Positions 1 to 12,056 of a stretch of DNA of 64,000 nt are shown one piece after another. The translations under genes were made by a program, and so were the position numbers. The notes under the pieces are model-generated. The model had not been told where the DNA came from, ran no database searches, and was given only the letters and a program-made list of their open reading frames with translations. Origin of the DNA: Costus lasius (lineage: Eukaryota; Streptophyta; Magnoliopsida; Zingiberales; Costaceae); assembly GCA_027563935.2 (NCBI GenBank), contig CM050448.1, forward strand, positions 66,969,843 through 67,033,842. Reading direction: 5' to 3'. Within the stretch, counting starts at the first letter, position 1, and every line of letters begins with the position of its first letter.

Positions 1-5
1 AATAT

Positions 6-1094
6 ATGCCACAAGGAAGGTATGAAAATAATTCATTGAGCACACTAGAAGATACATTTAACTCTTTTATGCACTCTGTCAAGAAATCTTCGTCTTCTAT
101 TAGATGTGATATTTGTAGATATTTTGATCATTATTCCTCTGATTGCCCATTTTTAAATCCCAATTTATCATGGAAAGAATCTTATCAATTGTATTCTAAA
201 TGGGAAAATCATCAAACTTCGTTTTCTAATGATTGCTCGAACCATATTTCTGAACCATACTTTGAGGACACTGGAAAATCTAACTTAGAGTTGATGTTTG
301 AAAAATTCATGAAACAAAATGAAGATTTGAATGAGACCCATAAGCATAGGCTTGATGATATATGTGCTCATACTGAAATGTTAGAAACCTAGATAGCACA
401 GCAATATTGTTTATTTGAGTTTGATTTGGAAACTGAAAAACTTGATTTAGAAAAATCCCCCTATGATTATGATTGTTTTGAGATTGAGCCTTATGTGAAT
501 ATTAATGAATCTCATCCTGATCATAATTGTAAAATTGATTCTTCTGATGATTTATTTGAGGAAAAGGTTGGGGAAATTGATTTTGAAAAGTATCATCTTG
601 ACTTTAATGATGATTTTGAAATTACTAAATTATTTGATGATGAACATGAGGAAATTGATAAGGATTTGAATATTGTGAAAATTGATGAATCTCACCATGT
701 TGATGTTTTGCCCATATCTATTGTTGAAATTTTTGATCTATTTGAGAAAGTGTGTTTTATTGAGGATTCTAATGAGAGACATAAAGACTATTATTATGAT
801 AATCCAATGCTTAATTATTTTGATCAAAGTCCTATTTCTATTGCAATTGAAGATTTAAATTTGAAGAAAGGACTTATGATTTTACTTTTTGATAAACATA
901 GGAAGATAATTGAATATCCTTTGATTGGAGTTGAAAATTTTGATTTTGATTTCCGCATATTTGAGAAAGCCATGTCAATCTTGATTTATATGAAATTTTG
1001 GATATTTAGATTAGTGGCTAAGCTTTTTGGACAGCGGAAAAAGAGAAAATTATATGCAATCTACTTTGGTACTGATTCACCTGCTTCACCATGA
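6..1094 (+). pseudogene. gag-like ORF of a left-truncated Ty3/gypsy element
   Basis: One reading frame runs from base 6 to a stop at 1092-1094 and is broken by a single TAG at 390-392. The frame continues directly after that TAG, and the flanking residues (LET*IAQQ) suggest an original CAG (Gln). The N-terminal part holds a CCHC zinc knuckle, CDICRYFDHYSSDC (CX2CX4HX4C), which is the nucleic-acid-binding motif of retroelement Gag. The downstream 220 residues are very acidic (Asp/Glu/Phe/Ile rich) and match no domain I recognise. No protease, reverse transcriptase or integrase follows, so this is probably a deletion derivative. The 5' part of the element, including its 5' LTR, lies outside the window. 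It could be an Athila/Tat-type gag remnant; I hold that lineage only loosely. Confidence 0.55.
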
Positions 1095-1135
1095 TATTGG
1101 ATTTGGTCAAGCTAATGACCTAAAAATTAGCGCTT

Positions 1136-1153
1136 CTTGGGAGGCAACCCAAG
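1136..1153 (+). other. Hairpin after the gag-like ORF
   Basis: The arms CTTGGG and CCCAAG flank a six-base loop just after the gag-like ORF stops. A similar GGGAGGCAACCC motif is familiar from Athila/Tat-type gypsy elements, where it follows a coding region. Its role is unknown. Confidence 0.4.
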
Positions 1154-3476
1154 CACTCTTATTTAGTTTGGTTTCTTTTATTCTAGTTTATTTTATTTTT
1201 AGAATTATTTTTTCTAATTTTTCTTTTTTTATGCAAAAAAAATGCGCAAAATATGGCACTACCGTATTTTTGAGAAAATCTTTCACGGTACCGTATTTCT
1301 GCCGATTTCTGACCTGAGAGTTTTATGCATTTTACGGCACTGCCGTGAGGAATTGCACGGTACCGTATTTGAAATCTGCAGTTTGCTTATTTGAGTAGGT
1401 GTTTTCTCACTGCGATTTTAAGAAACTGGGTTGCGAAAATTTTTTATCTCTTGCACCATCACGAAGTACTCATCTTTTTCTATCATCTGGATATTTTTAC
1501 TTAATTTTAAAGTCCATAGATCATTCAAAAGCACCTAGCAACTTTTCGATTCTGATTAATTTCTGCAGCAGTTTTCTTCTGACTAATCTGATTAGCACTT
1601 TTGCTGCGAGTTTTTAAGGTGCTTCGATGATTGGAAACCGTGATTTTTCACTTGGAATATGAAGTTCGTATGTCATTCTATCTTGTGGATGAATTGTTTT
1701 CATGAAAATATTTTCAGACAATTCTAGGACATATGGCAACTTTTCGAATTTGATTAACTTTCGTGCAGTTTTGCAGTTTTTAATCTGAGTAGCCTACTTT
1801 CTGTTGATGCCCTAAATTTCTGATAGATTTTGATCCTTTAATTTTCATACATCTGAAAAGAACATATCTTATTCTACAACTTGGTTTTGTCCATTTTCTA
1901 TTTGGATCATTAAATCTTATTTTTGGGTAGGGCTACTTTTCATAAAAAATTCAAAAACTGCTTTGTTTGTTTTCTACATGTTATAGCTTCTTTTGCCTCC
2001 AGATCCAGAAATCTTCAAGAGCAACTGTCTTCCACCTCTAGCCACCACTACATCTGCCTCTGACATCACTGTTTCCAACCGTCGACACTGGATTATACCA
2101 TCTGCAGATTCTTACTTTTTCTACTGCCTCTATTTTTATTGATTTTATTTATTCATGCAGTAGAGTTTTCATTAGTGACTGATTTTGTTTATCTATGCAG
2201 CATTATTTCTGGCACCCACTGGCTGACGTCTTCACTCCATGACTGTAGTTTCTAGCAGGCCACTGGAGACTACTCACTCTACTGTCGGCACCACCATCAT
2301 TGCTAGCATCTGCCCTGATTCTATACACCGGATGATGATTGAGCTTGCTACATTGTTTTGTGACTATTGTTTGCACTTTCTTGTAATTTGATCACTTGAT
2401 TATCTACACTTTTCTTCTTCAAAAAAAAAAATTTTCTATCACTTTATACCCTTTGCATTGTTCGAGCCTTATGTGATTATACGGATCTATCACTTCACAT
2501 CTTTTGACTGTATGAGTTTCATGCTTCACACCTTTTGCAGTGATTTTTACATATTTTGATGTTTAAAAATTTTTTATGACTTGAATCCTTGTGATGAGAG
2601 GTGTATGGATTTTTCTATGATGAATGTGTTCATGACTGAGATTAGGACTAGACCTATCATGTTGAATTTATTTCTCTAATACATATCTGCTTTTGAAATT
2701 TTTCATTGATTGATGAATGAGATTTTGGGGTGAACATGTTATTTAATGAATTTGGTTTAAAAGTGAAACTACTTCCTTGAATAAAACTAGCATATGAGTA
2801 TGATTTTTGAATTGATGTTGATTGATCAATTTAGTTGATATTCATGCTATTTGCTATTTGTTGGAAAGAAAGATTCCATTATCCAAATAAAGTGAGGACT
2901 CCCCTACTTGGTACTGTGCAAAATTGACAGTGGTACCGAAGGATATGGGTTGAAGTATAAAAAAAAAAAAAGAGAGAAAGCATGTGTCTATGTGGGTGCA
3001 TGCCATGAGAGGAATCAATCCACATTAACTCTGCTATCTTTGGTAAAAATCTTACTGCTAAAAAGATATGAGTTCTATTACATTGATTATGTGGTCAGTG
3101 TACTCTAAATTCGTCACCAGAAAAAAGGTGGTAATCGAATTAGAGAATGTGAGCGATACAAAAATTTAAAAAAAAAAGAAAAAAAAAGAAAAAAAAATAT
3201 GAGTGGAAAAAGAACTTGGAAATCCTATTCCTATAAACAAAAGTTGATAGTTATGAATTGAAACTGGATGAAGTCTTGAGATTGATATTCTACTTATTAT
3301 GCAAGTTGCGAAATTTTATTTGATTAAGTTGCGGATCTTGAGAATTGAATTCAAAGGGTGATGTGTTTATTTGAGATTTTATGAAGCAATTGGTGAAAGT
3401 TTTTCATTGGTGATTGTATTTTAGAAATTTATTCTTCATGAGAAAGTCTATGCCTATGATCAATTTTTGAGTTTTT
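1154..3476 (+). other. Non-coding interior of the left gypsy element
   Basis: AT-rich DNA without a credible ORF. It contains several copies of the motifs GGTACCGTATTT and ACGGCACTGCCGT (1250-1380), which recur in the LTR at 3700-4040, plus poly-A tracts near 2420, 2960 and 3165-3200. Its position between the gag-like ORF and the 3' LTR suggests leftover internal sequence of a large derivative element. Confidence 0.45.
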
Positions 3477-3491
3477 CTTGAGGACAAGCAA
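3474..3491 (+). promoter_or_regulatory. Pre-LTR stem-loop, AGGA loop (left gypsy element)
   Basis: CTTG-AGGA-CAAG (3477-3488) can extend by further A-T pairs after one mismatch. It lies about 20-22 nt before the inferred LTR start. It is the weakest member of the stem-loop group described in the findings. Confidence 0.4.
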
Positions 3492-3506
3492 AGTTTGAGC
3501 CTTATG

Positions 3507-5340
3507 TGTTATACTACTTTGCTTATTTTTAAGCCTTAATTGTCAAATATTGCAGAATTTACACCACTTCTTGTTTTTTTATCATTTTCAGGTTAAAAGT
3601 GTCATATTTTGATGGATTTTGGAAGATTTGAGCACACCAATGGATTCCAGACGGCGAAACGAAGCTACCCATCAATTTTCATGAAATTCGGAGCTAAATT
3701 GCAAAAATACAGCATTGCCGTATTTTCTGGACAAACTCTCACGGTACCGTATTTCTCAGCAGAAGACTTGGGTGAAATATGGCACTACCGCATCGAACTA
3801 CACGGTGCCGTATTATTCAGCATTTTAGACCAGAAAAGTTTGACACGAATATGGCACTGCCGTATAAAACTACACGGTACCATATTTTATAGCAATTTTG
3901 ACCAGAAGGTTTTAGCAAAAATACGGCACTGCCGTATAATTGGGCAACATTGTCACGGTACCGTATTTGCTACCCCGAACTTACAGAAGGAAAATACGGC
4001 GCTGCCGTAATCCGAATACGGTGCCGTATTTTGAAACCCAGAATTCTGAGTTTTCCATCGCAAAATTAAAAAGACCATATCTTTTGATCCAGAAGTCCAA
4101 ATTGAGATCTGAAAGAAGTGGCAGACTCGTCTTTAAGAGGAGAAGATGCACGAAGTGAAAAAGGGAATTTTTATCACCAATTGAGGGAGCAATTGATAGA
4201 GAGGCAGTTAGGGTTTGTCCTCACGCCGAGAGACGTAGAGGACATCTCAGGCCATGATTTTCATTCAGAAGCTTCGCTTGGAGGAGAGGAGGATATCCAG
4301 AAGTTTTAGATCGAAAGGAGATCAATTGGAAGAAAAATTGATGAAATTGGTGGTGATAGCACTGTTCATCGAGTTCTGCTGCAATTACGGTGCTGTAATT
4401 TCGATTACAGCACCGTGTTCTGTAACTTCTTCCCTTCTTCTTCGATTTCTGACTTTTGAAACTATGCTTTATTGTAATCTTTCCTCCATGCTAGCTTAGA
4501 TCTTTTTATGGGACATGGGGTGTAATCCCCTTGGTTTGTTAATGACTAGAGAACATCGATTTTTGTCAATTTTAATTTTAGTATGATAATTTTACTTATG
4601 TGATGACTTGTCTTTAATTCTTTTCAGTTTCATATTATCCGCATGTTTTAGAATTTTGCGAAATAGACTGAGAGGTTGATTATGAAATTCAGAACCTTAA
4701 AAATCATTGAGTTTGGAACTTATCATAAGAGATTAGGTTTGTTCTTCGAATTCTGATTTTTAGTGAATTTATTGCCATGTTGATAATTTGAATATAGGGT
4801 TGAGTTATTGTGTTAGACTTGATTTGATCTTTGCACGAGAGTGAGGATCGAGTTGTCAGAAAACCATAAGTAAAACCTGTGTTGAGTTTCAGGATGCACG
4901 AGAGTGATCCTTGAGATTCCACTTGAGATGATTGACTTAGAACTCGGATGCACGAGAGTGATCCTTGAGTTCTTTGTTCAATGATTTACTTATTTTCTGC
5001 ATTGGATAGATCTTGCACAAGAGTGAGGATTGGTCCTTTGTATGATTGTCTGCGTGAGAGCGAGATGATCCTTTTATGAAGTAAATTAGGTCTTTATCAT
5101 AATAAGATTTGACTTATGACCTTTTATTCTTATCTAGTCATTGAAATTAAGGTGGATGAAACCCTAGTCCCATGTTTATCTCTCTGATCATCTTTTAGCA
5201 TACTTTTCTGCATCTTTTACTTGCCTCATATTCGATTTGCTTAGCTAGTGAGAATACAATTATTTGGTACTTAACAATAAGGTGTCTGTGGTTCGATATT
5301 TTTATTACTTCGAAGTATCCATGCACTTGCGGACACAACA
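3507..5340 (+). mobile_element. 3' LTR of the left gypsy element
   Basis: The inferred start TGTTATACTAC follows the stem-loop. The inferred end is ACTTGCGGACACAACA, directly against the next element's LTR. The LTR holds the palindromic motif cluster near its start, and many copies of an ACGAGAGTGA-like motif at 4840-5060. The start could be 3505 instead of 3507. The partner LTR is outside the window, so the limits rest on end motifs only. Confidence 0.5.
3700..4040 (+). repeat. Cluster of ATACGGCAcTGCCGTAT / CACGGTACCGTATT palindromes
   Basis: At least eight imperfect copies alternate. One motif is a near-perfect palindrome centred on GGCAcTGCC; the other is centred on GGTACC. Related copies lie at 1250-1380 and a relaxed copy at about 4390. 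Spacing is irregular (about 30-60 bp), so this is not a simple tandem array. Confidence 0.7.
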
Positions 5341-7193
5341 GGAGACTCCCCAGGACTTGAGGAATTTTTAACCAGACCAGAGCTCTCCAGATCCCGACAC
5401 AGCCAGGCCGTGACGATGGCCACGCCTGTGACGAGCACGCAGCCCACCTGCATGCCCGTTCCCACAATCACATTCGGCGCCGCAAGACCAAACCGACCCA
5501 GACACGGCCGGGCCATGATGGAGAGCACGGCCGTGACACGGTCGAAGAAGGACGCAAACACAAGCATGGCCCTCGACACGACCGTGACAACCGCCGTGAC
5601 GAGCTCGGTGGAATGCGGCCTCGGCGATCACGGCCGTGACAAAGAACACGGCCAGGCCGTGACCAGATCGTCGGAAAAGACCGCAGATTCTTAGTGCTAA
5701 ATTATGGCCCGTAATATTCATTACGGCCCCATCGTAATTTTGGACCAACCTTCTGTGGATTTTGGGCCCAAAAATACGGCCCGTGAAGCGGATTACGGGC
5801 CCACCATAATTTTGGACCAACCTTCTGTGGATTTTAAGCCCAAAAATACGGCCCATGAAGCGGACTACGGCCCCGACAGTCCACCCCAGCACGGCCAGGC
5901 CGTGAAGACAAGCACGGTCGTGACACGGTCCAGCCATGACGAGAACGCGAACACGGCCCGCGACACGCCCGTGCCACCGGCCGTAATCTCCTCGACAGAA
6001 CCTGGAGCGTCCGAACATGGCCGTGTTCGCCTCTGAAGATCAAATCAAGCCCCGAGGACCTCATTTCGACGTGCACCATCCCCCCTACTTTGTTGCTCCA
6101 CCTCATAATGATCCAAAGGAGCCCAACAAGGTGGTAATCCGGCGGTCCCAACGCCAAAGCAAGCCTCCGGATCATTTCATGGGCGTCGTTAGCCCCCTTT
6201 CCACCCACACCGAGTTGACTCAACCCAAGGGCACTACGAGCCAACTGCCTGAGGATCCATCCCCAAGTGGGCCACTCAATCTCATAGTAACTCGGCCCAA
6301 GATCGAGCCGCCATGGTGATAACTCAGCCCATGACGTCCAAATTCTACTATTTTGTCGCTATGTGCTCCGAGCGCATCTAAACCGCCTCCGTACGAAGAT
6401 GCTTCAAAGAATATTAGGTAGTTTGTTATTTCTTGTCTTGTAGCTACAAATTGACCACTTTAGTGGCCTGCAAGAGTTGTTAAGTTGTTAAAGTAAGTTG
6501 TCTTTAGTAGTCTTGTCTTGTTCCCTCCCCTCTTATTCTATAAAACAGGAGAATGGGGTAGCTTATTAGTCAGTTCTCTTAAGTGCGTAGAGACCTCCTG
6601 GTGAGCTGAGAGCCTCCAGCATTTGGAAGTCCAGCCGGTGCCTCGCCTTCGTTGTTGTTCGGGTCGAGGACGTCTCCTCGATTCCAAGTTGTTTCCCTAT
6701 TTCCTGCTTTATAAGAAGTAAATTCCAACCTTCCAGTGGGTTAGGTTCTCCTATTCTTTTCCACTCTCTTGTGTGTTTACTCGCTGTGGTTTCTTCTCTC
6801 CATCACCCACGACCACCGCACATCGGGGGCATGGTCGGATCTCTTGTTTATTGGTTTGTTTCAGCTTCGTAGGTGTGGGAACTGACCCTTGCGCAATCGC
6901 AGTCCCCGGTGCGTGCCAAGCTTAAAACGTGCTAAGTGAGCTGCGAGATTGCGAGAATTGCTACAAGGTTAGTGTGTTGTATTTAGTAATTGGGTGTCGT
7001 TGTCTTACATTCGCATTCGTGTTGCCCCGATCGAAATCGTCGCCGTTTTCATCGTGTTTTCCACCGGCTTCCCTGCATTTTCCGGCGCGCTTTCTCTTCC
7101 CTCGTCTCACGACCCTCTCCCGTTTTCGCGTGCATCGTGTAACACCCTAGAGTACGGCACTAAGGACCCTCCCTCCCATTAGTCGCTTCATCA
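5341..7193 (+). mobile_element. 5' LTR
   Basis: It matches 12060-13936 over its length, ending at CGCTTCATCA in both. It is rich in ACGGCC/GGCCGT motifs at 5390-6020. A TATA-like TTCTATAAAAC lies at 6536-6546. Compared with the 3' LTR it lacks about 22 bp corresponding to 12749-12770. Confidence 0.9.
6536..6546 (+). promoter_or_regulatory. TATA box candidate in 5' LTR
   Basis: TTCTATAAAAC, conserved as TCTATAAAAG at 13280-13289 in the 3' LTR. It probably marks the U3/R promoter. Confidence 0.55.
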
Positions 7194-7197
7194 ATTC

Positions 7198-7208
7198 TAG
7201 TATCAGAG
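7198..7208 (+). other. Primer binding site, initiator tRNA-Met type
   Basis: TAGTATCAGAG, four bases after the LTR end, matches the usual plant TGGTATCAGAG with one change. Confidence 0.75.
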
Positions 7209-7345
7209 GAGGTTGCGCGTTCGATTCTTATTGTTCGCACGATCTCACTCCATCGCATTGCACATTTCTGCACTTTTCGGTTTTCAGCATTTCGCATTAG
7301 TCGCGTCTCCCTTGTTTGTGCATGGTGACTATGTGGACACAAATC

Positions 7346-9070
7346 ATGTCGTCCCAATACCTGGAAACCATTCCTGAAACTCAAGAGTCGGTCCAACCTT
7401 CGGAAGGGGCTAACACCCGCTTAGAGTCTATGGCTGCGCTTGAGACGCGAATTGATGCAAAGCTTGAGGCGTTGTCCGCACGCGTGGACGCCCATCAAGC
7501 GAGCACGAATACCATGGTCCAGCAAATTTTGGCTGGGATCCAACACCTCATTGGTCAACCCGGGTCCACGGAGCATGGACGCCCGAACTCGGTTAACCCT
7601 CCGGCATCCACGAACCCCGCCCCCACTAGAGAATTATCCCCATTGGCCGCGCCCACCCGGCGGCGTGTCCTCGAGGAGGAATGGGGTCGCACACGGCCTT
7701 ACAAGGCCCATAGGGCTCCGAGTCACGGTGACGACCCACTTGATGACGATGATGTTTGGGCCGCTCAAGGTCCTCAGCCCAATGGTTGCTTTGGCCATGC
7801 TTGGGCCGCACTCCAAACCCTAGCCTAAACCCGCGTTGAACGCCCCCAAACTGATGACGATTTCCGCCGCTTCATTCGAAATACCCCCGAACCTTTCGCG
7901 GGTGGTCTTGACCCCACCTAGTTTCTTGATTGGGTTGCGTCCGTCAACGCATACTTCGATCTTAGTGAGTGTACGCAAGACTCCCGCGTTAGGTATGTGC
8001 GCACCTTGCTTGAGGGGCCTGCACGTTTACATTGGGAAAACGTGGAGCGCCAAAACGCGCAGCAAGCCATTCCCCCGATCACCGAGTGGGCAGAAATGCG
8101 GTATCGCCTTCAGGAGCGATACGTACCCCCTTCATATAGGCAGCGTCTCCTTGACCAATATAGCGGCCTAAACCAAGGTTCAGGTACCGTCGAGGAGTAT
8201 CGTCTCACCTTCGAGACGCTTCAACTCCGCTACAACTTGCAGGAGGACCCCGAGTTAGCATTGTCAAAGTTTAAGAATGGGCTCCGCGCGGACATCCGCC
8301 GAGCCTTGCCTACGTATGGTTCGGAGACCTTTGACCAAACCTTTCAGCGCACTCGAGATATCGAACAAGACCTCCACGCCGTGGCTAGGCGCAGTGACTT
8401 TGGCCCCCATAGATGTCCTCATCCAGGCGGTCCCCCGCAACGTCACCCGCGACCCGCACCCCTGACCCATCCGTCCCCTAGGCGCCCACACCTCGAGGCT
8501 TCGTCTTCTCGGCCCACTTGGGAGGAGAAGGGCAAGGCCCCCGCGGTTGGGTCCTCTAGCCGCATCACCTGTTACAACTGTCTACAGCCGGGTCACTTGT
8601 CACGTGAGTGTCCCAAGAAACCCGCTCGAGTCGACGTGGGTCCGGCCCGCGTCGCTACCATAACCCCCGCTGAGCACGACGTCGAGGCCGAGTGCTATAC
8701 TAGTGGCCAGGAGTCGGGTCCATCCACACTTGTAGTGCGCTGCAACCTTGTTCAGCCCGCGCCTTCCGAGGATTGGAGGCACTCGGGCATTTACACCACT
8801 TACATCAAGTGCAATGGGCACTCGTGTAAGATCGTCATAGACGGAGGTAGCAGCATGAACGTGGTCTCTCAAACCGCGGTCATGCACTTCGGCCTTCCTC
8901 TCGAGCCCCACCCGAGACCCTACTCTATCGCATGGGTCGATACCACGAGTCTTCCGGTCACACACCAATGGCAGGTTCCCATCGCTTTTGGGAATTATCG
9001 TGAGAAGGTATTGTGCGACGTCGCGACTATGGATGTCGCCCACTTCCTCCTCGGTCGCCCATGGCTGTAA
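7346..9070 (+). pseudogene. Gag-protease region of the gypsy element
   Basis: One frame runs from ATG 7346 (or 7316) to TAA 9068-9070, with internal stops TAA 7826 and TAG 7919. Gag includes a capsid-like region (FLDWVASVNAYFDL, then ARLHWENV and VEEYRLTFETLQ) and a CCHC knuckle CYNCLQPGHLSRECP near 8570. The protease motif IVIDGGSSMNVVS lies at about 8830-8870, followed by LLGRPWL. Asp-Gly-Gly-Ser in place of Asp-Ser/Thr-Gly is usual in this group of plant gypsy proteases. The same frame continues past 9070 into RT, so Gag and Pol were a single ORF. Confidence 0.9.
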
Positions 9071-10880
9071 GATAGGGATGTGGTCCACTATGGTCGATCA
9101 AACACTTATGTGTTCGACCACGATGAGCAAAAGATTCGCTTGATCCCGGCTCCGCCCAAGGAGCTTCGCGCGTCCACCTCCAAGGGCCTGATCACCCCCT
9201 CGGCACCTACCCCTCTGCATTCCCCCATGGTCTCTCTCATGCACGCCCCTGCACTGGTTCGTGAAGCCCATAAGATCACGACCGTTTATGCGCTTATGCT
9301 GCGCGAAGTGTAGGATCCTGCCCCTTGCCTTGACCCAACGCCTCCCGTTGAGGTGTCCGCCCTCCTTGCCGAGTTTGGTGATATCAGCCCCAAGGATTTG
9401 GCTCACGGCCTTCCCCCAGAAAGGGAAATCTAGCATGCGATTGACCTTATCCCGGGAGCACCTCTCCTTAACTTGCCCCATCATCGTCTCAACCCCACGG
9501 AGCACACTGAACTGCAGCGTCAAGTGAATGATCTCCTCACTAAGGGGTACATCCGCGAGAGTCTCAGCCCTTGCGCCGTTCCCGCGCTTCTCACGCCCAA
9601 AAAGGACGGGTCGTGGCGCATGTGCGTAGATAGCCGCGCTATTAACCGGATCACCGTCAAGTATAGGTTCCCCATTCCCCGACTTGACGACATGTTGGAT
9701 TTGATTTTCCGCATTCACGAAGGCGACGAATGGAAGACCGCCTTCAAGACCAAGGACGGTCTCTACGAATGGTTTGTCATGCCATTCGATTTGTCCAACG
9801 CCCCATCCACCTTCATGTGCTTGATGAGTCACGTGCTCAAGCCATATATGAGCAAGTTTTTGGTCGTCTACTTTGACGACATCCTAATCTATAGTCGGAC
9901 ACGCGATGAACACTTGGAGCACCTTCGCTCCACTTTCAAACTCCTGCGCAAAGAGCACCTCCTCCTTAACATGAAGAAGTGAGCTTTTCTGACCAGCAGC
10001 GTGTATTTCCTTGGGTATATTGTGTCCGACCAAGGTCTGTCTGTTGACCCTGCTAAGGTTGAGGCCATCCAGCATTGGCCTGAGCCTCGTTCCGTCACCG
10101 AGGTCCGCAGTTTCTTGGGTCTTGTGGGTTTGTACCATCGGTTTATCCGTGGGTTCAGCACGATTGCAATCCCCTTAACCCAACGTCTCTCCAGGGATGA
10201 GTTTGAGTGGACCCCTGCCACTCAATGAGCTTTCAACGCGCTTATGGACGCTTTGACCACCGCCCCTGTCTTGCGCCCCCCCCCCCCCCCCCCGACTTTT
10301 CGAAAGTCTTCGAGGTCACGTGCGATGCCTTCGGTTCCGGCATCGGTGGTTCCCTTAGTCAAGAGGGCCATCCTGTGGCTTTCTTTAGTGAAAAACTAAA
10401 CATGGTTCGGCAACGCTACTCCACATACGACAAGGAGTTTTATGTCATCGTTCAGTCCCTTCGTCAGTGGAGGCACTATCTCCTCCACCGTGAGTTTATG
10501 TTGTATAGCTACCATTAGGCCCTCTCCTTTCTTAACGCCCAAAGGAAGTTGGGCGCCTGCCATGCCAAATGGGTCGAGTACCTGCAGTAGTACTCCTTCG
10601 TAATCAACCACAAAGCGGGCAAAGAAAATGTTGTCACGGACGCCCTGAGCCACGTCCGAACCCTCTTGTGTGTGATGCGCACTCGCGTCAACACGTTCGA
10701 TCATGTTAAGGAGGAGTACCCCTCTTGTCCCAACTTCAGGGCCGCCTATGCTGCCCTTTCCGAGTTTTCCGACCCCGAGTCGCCGTTTCAGCTTTGTGAG
10801 GGTTATCTCTTCTTGGGAAACTGACTGTGTATTCCCCGATCTTCCCTTCGTGACCATTTACTCCTTGAGCTTCACGCGGG
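9071..10880 (+). pseudogene. Reverse transcriptase-RNase H region with palm deletion
   Basis: RT motifs are clear: [45 protein letters not shown], and the catalytic [11 protein letters not shown] near 9860-9900. Between LDDMLDLI and FRIHEGDEW (about 9690-9725) the expected palm motif A (about 20 residues with the first catalytic Asp, normally KIDLxSGYHQIR-like) is missing without loss of frame, so this copy cannot have polymerase activity. Stops lie at 9311, 9431, 9980, 10226, 10516, 10588 and 10822. A frameshift occurs exactly at an 18-C run (10276-10293). RNase H follows (FEVTCDAFGSGIGG, YSTYDKEFYVIVQSL). Confidence 0.9.
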
Positions 10881-12048
10881 TGGAGTCGATGGCCACCATG
10901 GCCGTGACAAGACCCTTGAGATAGCGGAGGAGCGCCTGTTTTGGCTGTCCCTTCGTAGGGATGTCGAGCGCATTGTGCGCCACTACGGCACGTGTCAGTT
11001 AGCTAAACCCCGCCCCCCGAACACGGGTCTCTATACCCCACTGCCCATGGCCGTCGGCCCATGGCGTGACCTGAGCATGGACTTTGTCCTTGGGTTGCCC
11101 CGGACCGCCTCCCGCTTCGATTCCATCTACGTGGTCGTGGATCAGTTCTCGAAGATGGCCCACTTTATCCTGTGTTCGCGCACTGCGGACGCTTCCCACG
11201 TCGCACATCTGTTTGTTCGAAAGATTGTGCGTCTCCATGGCCTTCCCTCCACCATCGTGTCCGACCGCAACATGCACTTTGTGAGCCATTTCTGGCGCTC
11301 ACTTTGGGCCCTCTTGGGCACCACTCTGAAGTTCTCCGCGGCCTATCACCCCCAGACCGATGGCCAAACCGAAGTCGTTAACCGTAGCTTGGGCAATCTT
11401 CTCCATTGCCTCATTAGTGACCATTCGAGGTCTTGGAATTCCATCCTACCCATGGTCGAGTTCGCATACAATAGTGTTTCTAATAGGTCTACGGGTCTTA
11501 GTCCCTTCCAGATTGTCACGGGCCATTAGCCTCATAAACCTATAGACCTGCATGACCTGCCCATGGAGTCCCATCTCTCCACACATGCCTACTCATTCGC
11601 CTAGCATATCGCTAGTTTGCATGATGAGGTTTGGCGTCGTATCTTTTCGGGCAACACTTACAATGCAATGAAGGCCAACGAGCATCGTAGGCCACTTCAT
11701 TTTTTTGTAGGTGAGTTGGTGAGGGTGCGTGTCCACCCCGAGCGTTTATCCAACAAAGCACACTTTAAGCTTCGGCCGTGTTACATGGGACCCTATGCGG
11801 TAGTGCGGCGGATCAACTCCAACGCCTATGTGCTGGACTTACCCGAGGACATGGGGATTCACCCTATCTTCAATGTGGCGGACCTCCTCCCCTTCCACAG
11901 TCCTTTGGAGGCACCTTCGGACCCCGACGATCCTCTTCCCCCCAGTTCTCCGGAGGAGAACCCATCAGATCACGCAGCGAAGCTGATGCAGGAGCAATCC
12001 GCATTGATGGGCCTATGCAGACGCATGAGGGTAGCCCAACCCCTCTAG
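10881..12048 (+). pseudogene. Integrase region with GPY/F-like tail
   Basis: An H2C2 zinc-binding region (HAGGVDGHHGRDKT ... HYGTCQLAK) is followed by the catalytic core: MDFVLGLPRTASRFDSIYVV, SDRNMHFVSHFW and YHPQTDGQTEVVNR, giving the DDE pattern. The C-terminal part has the GPY/F-like segment LRPCYMGPYAVVRRI and then FNVADLLPF. Stops TAG 11527 and TAG 11602 break it; both sit where homologues have Gln. It ends at TAG 12046-12048, nine bases before the 3' LTR. Confidence 0.9.
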
Positions 12049-12056
12049 AAGGCATT

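Noticed and set aside
5368..6244. Overlapping long ORFs on both strands in the 5' LTR
   Set aside because: They come from GC-rich palindromic repeats and recur in the 3' LTR; no protein domain.
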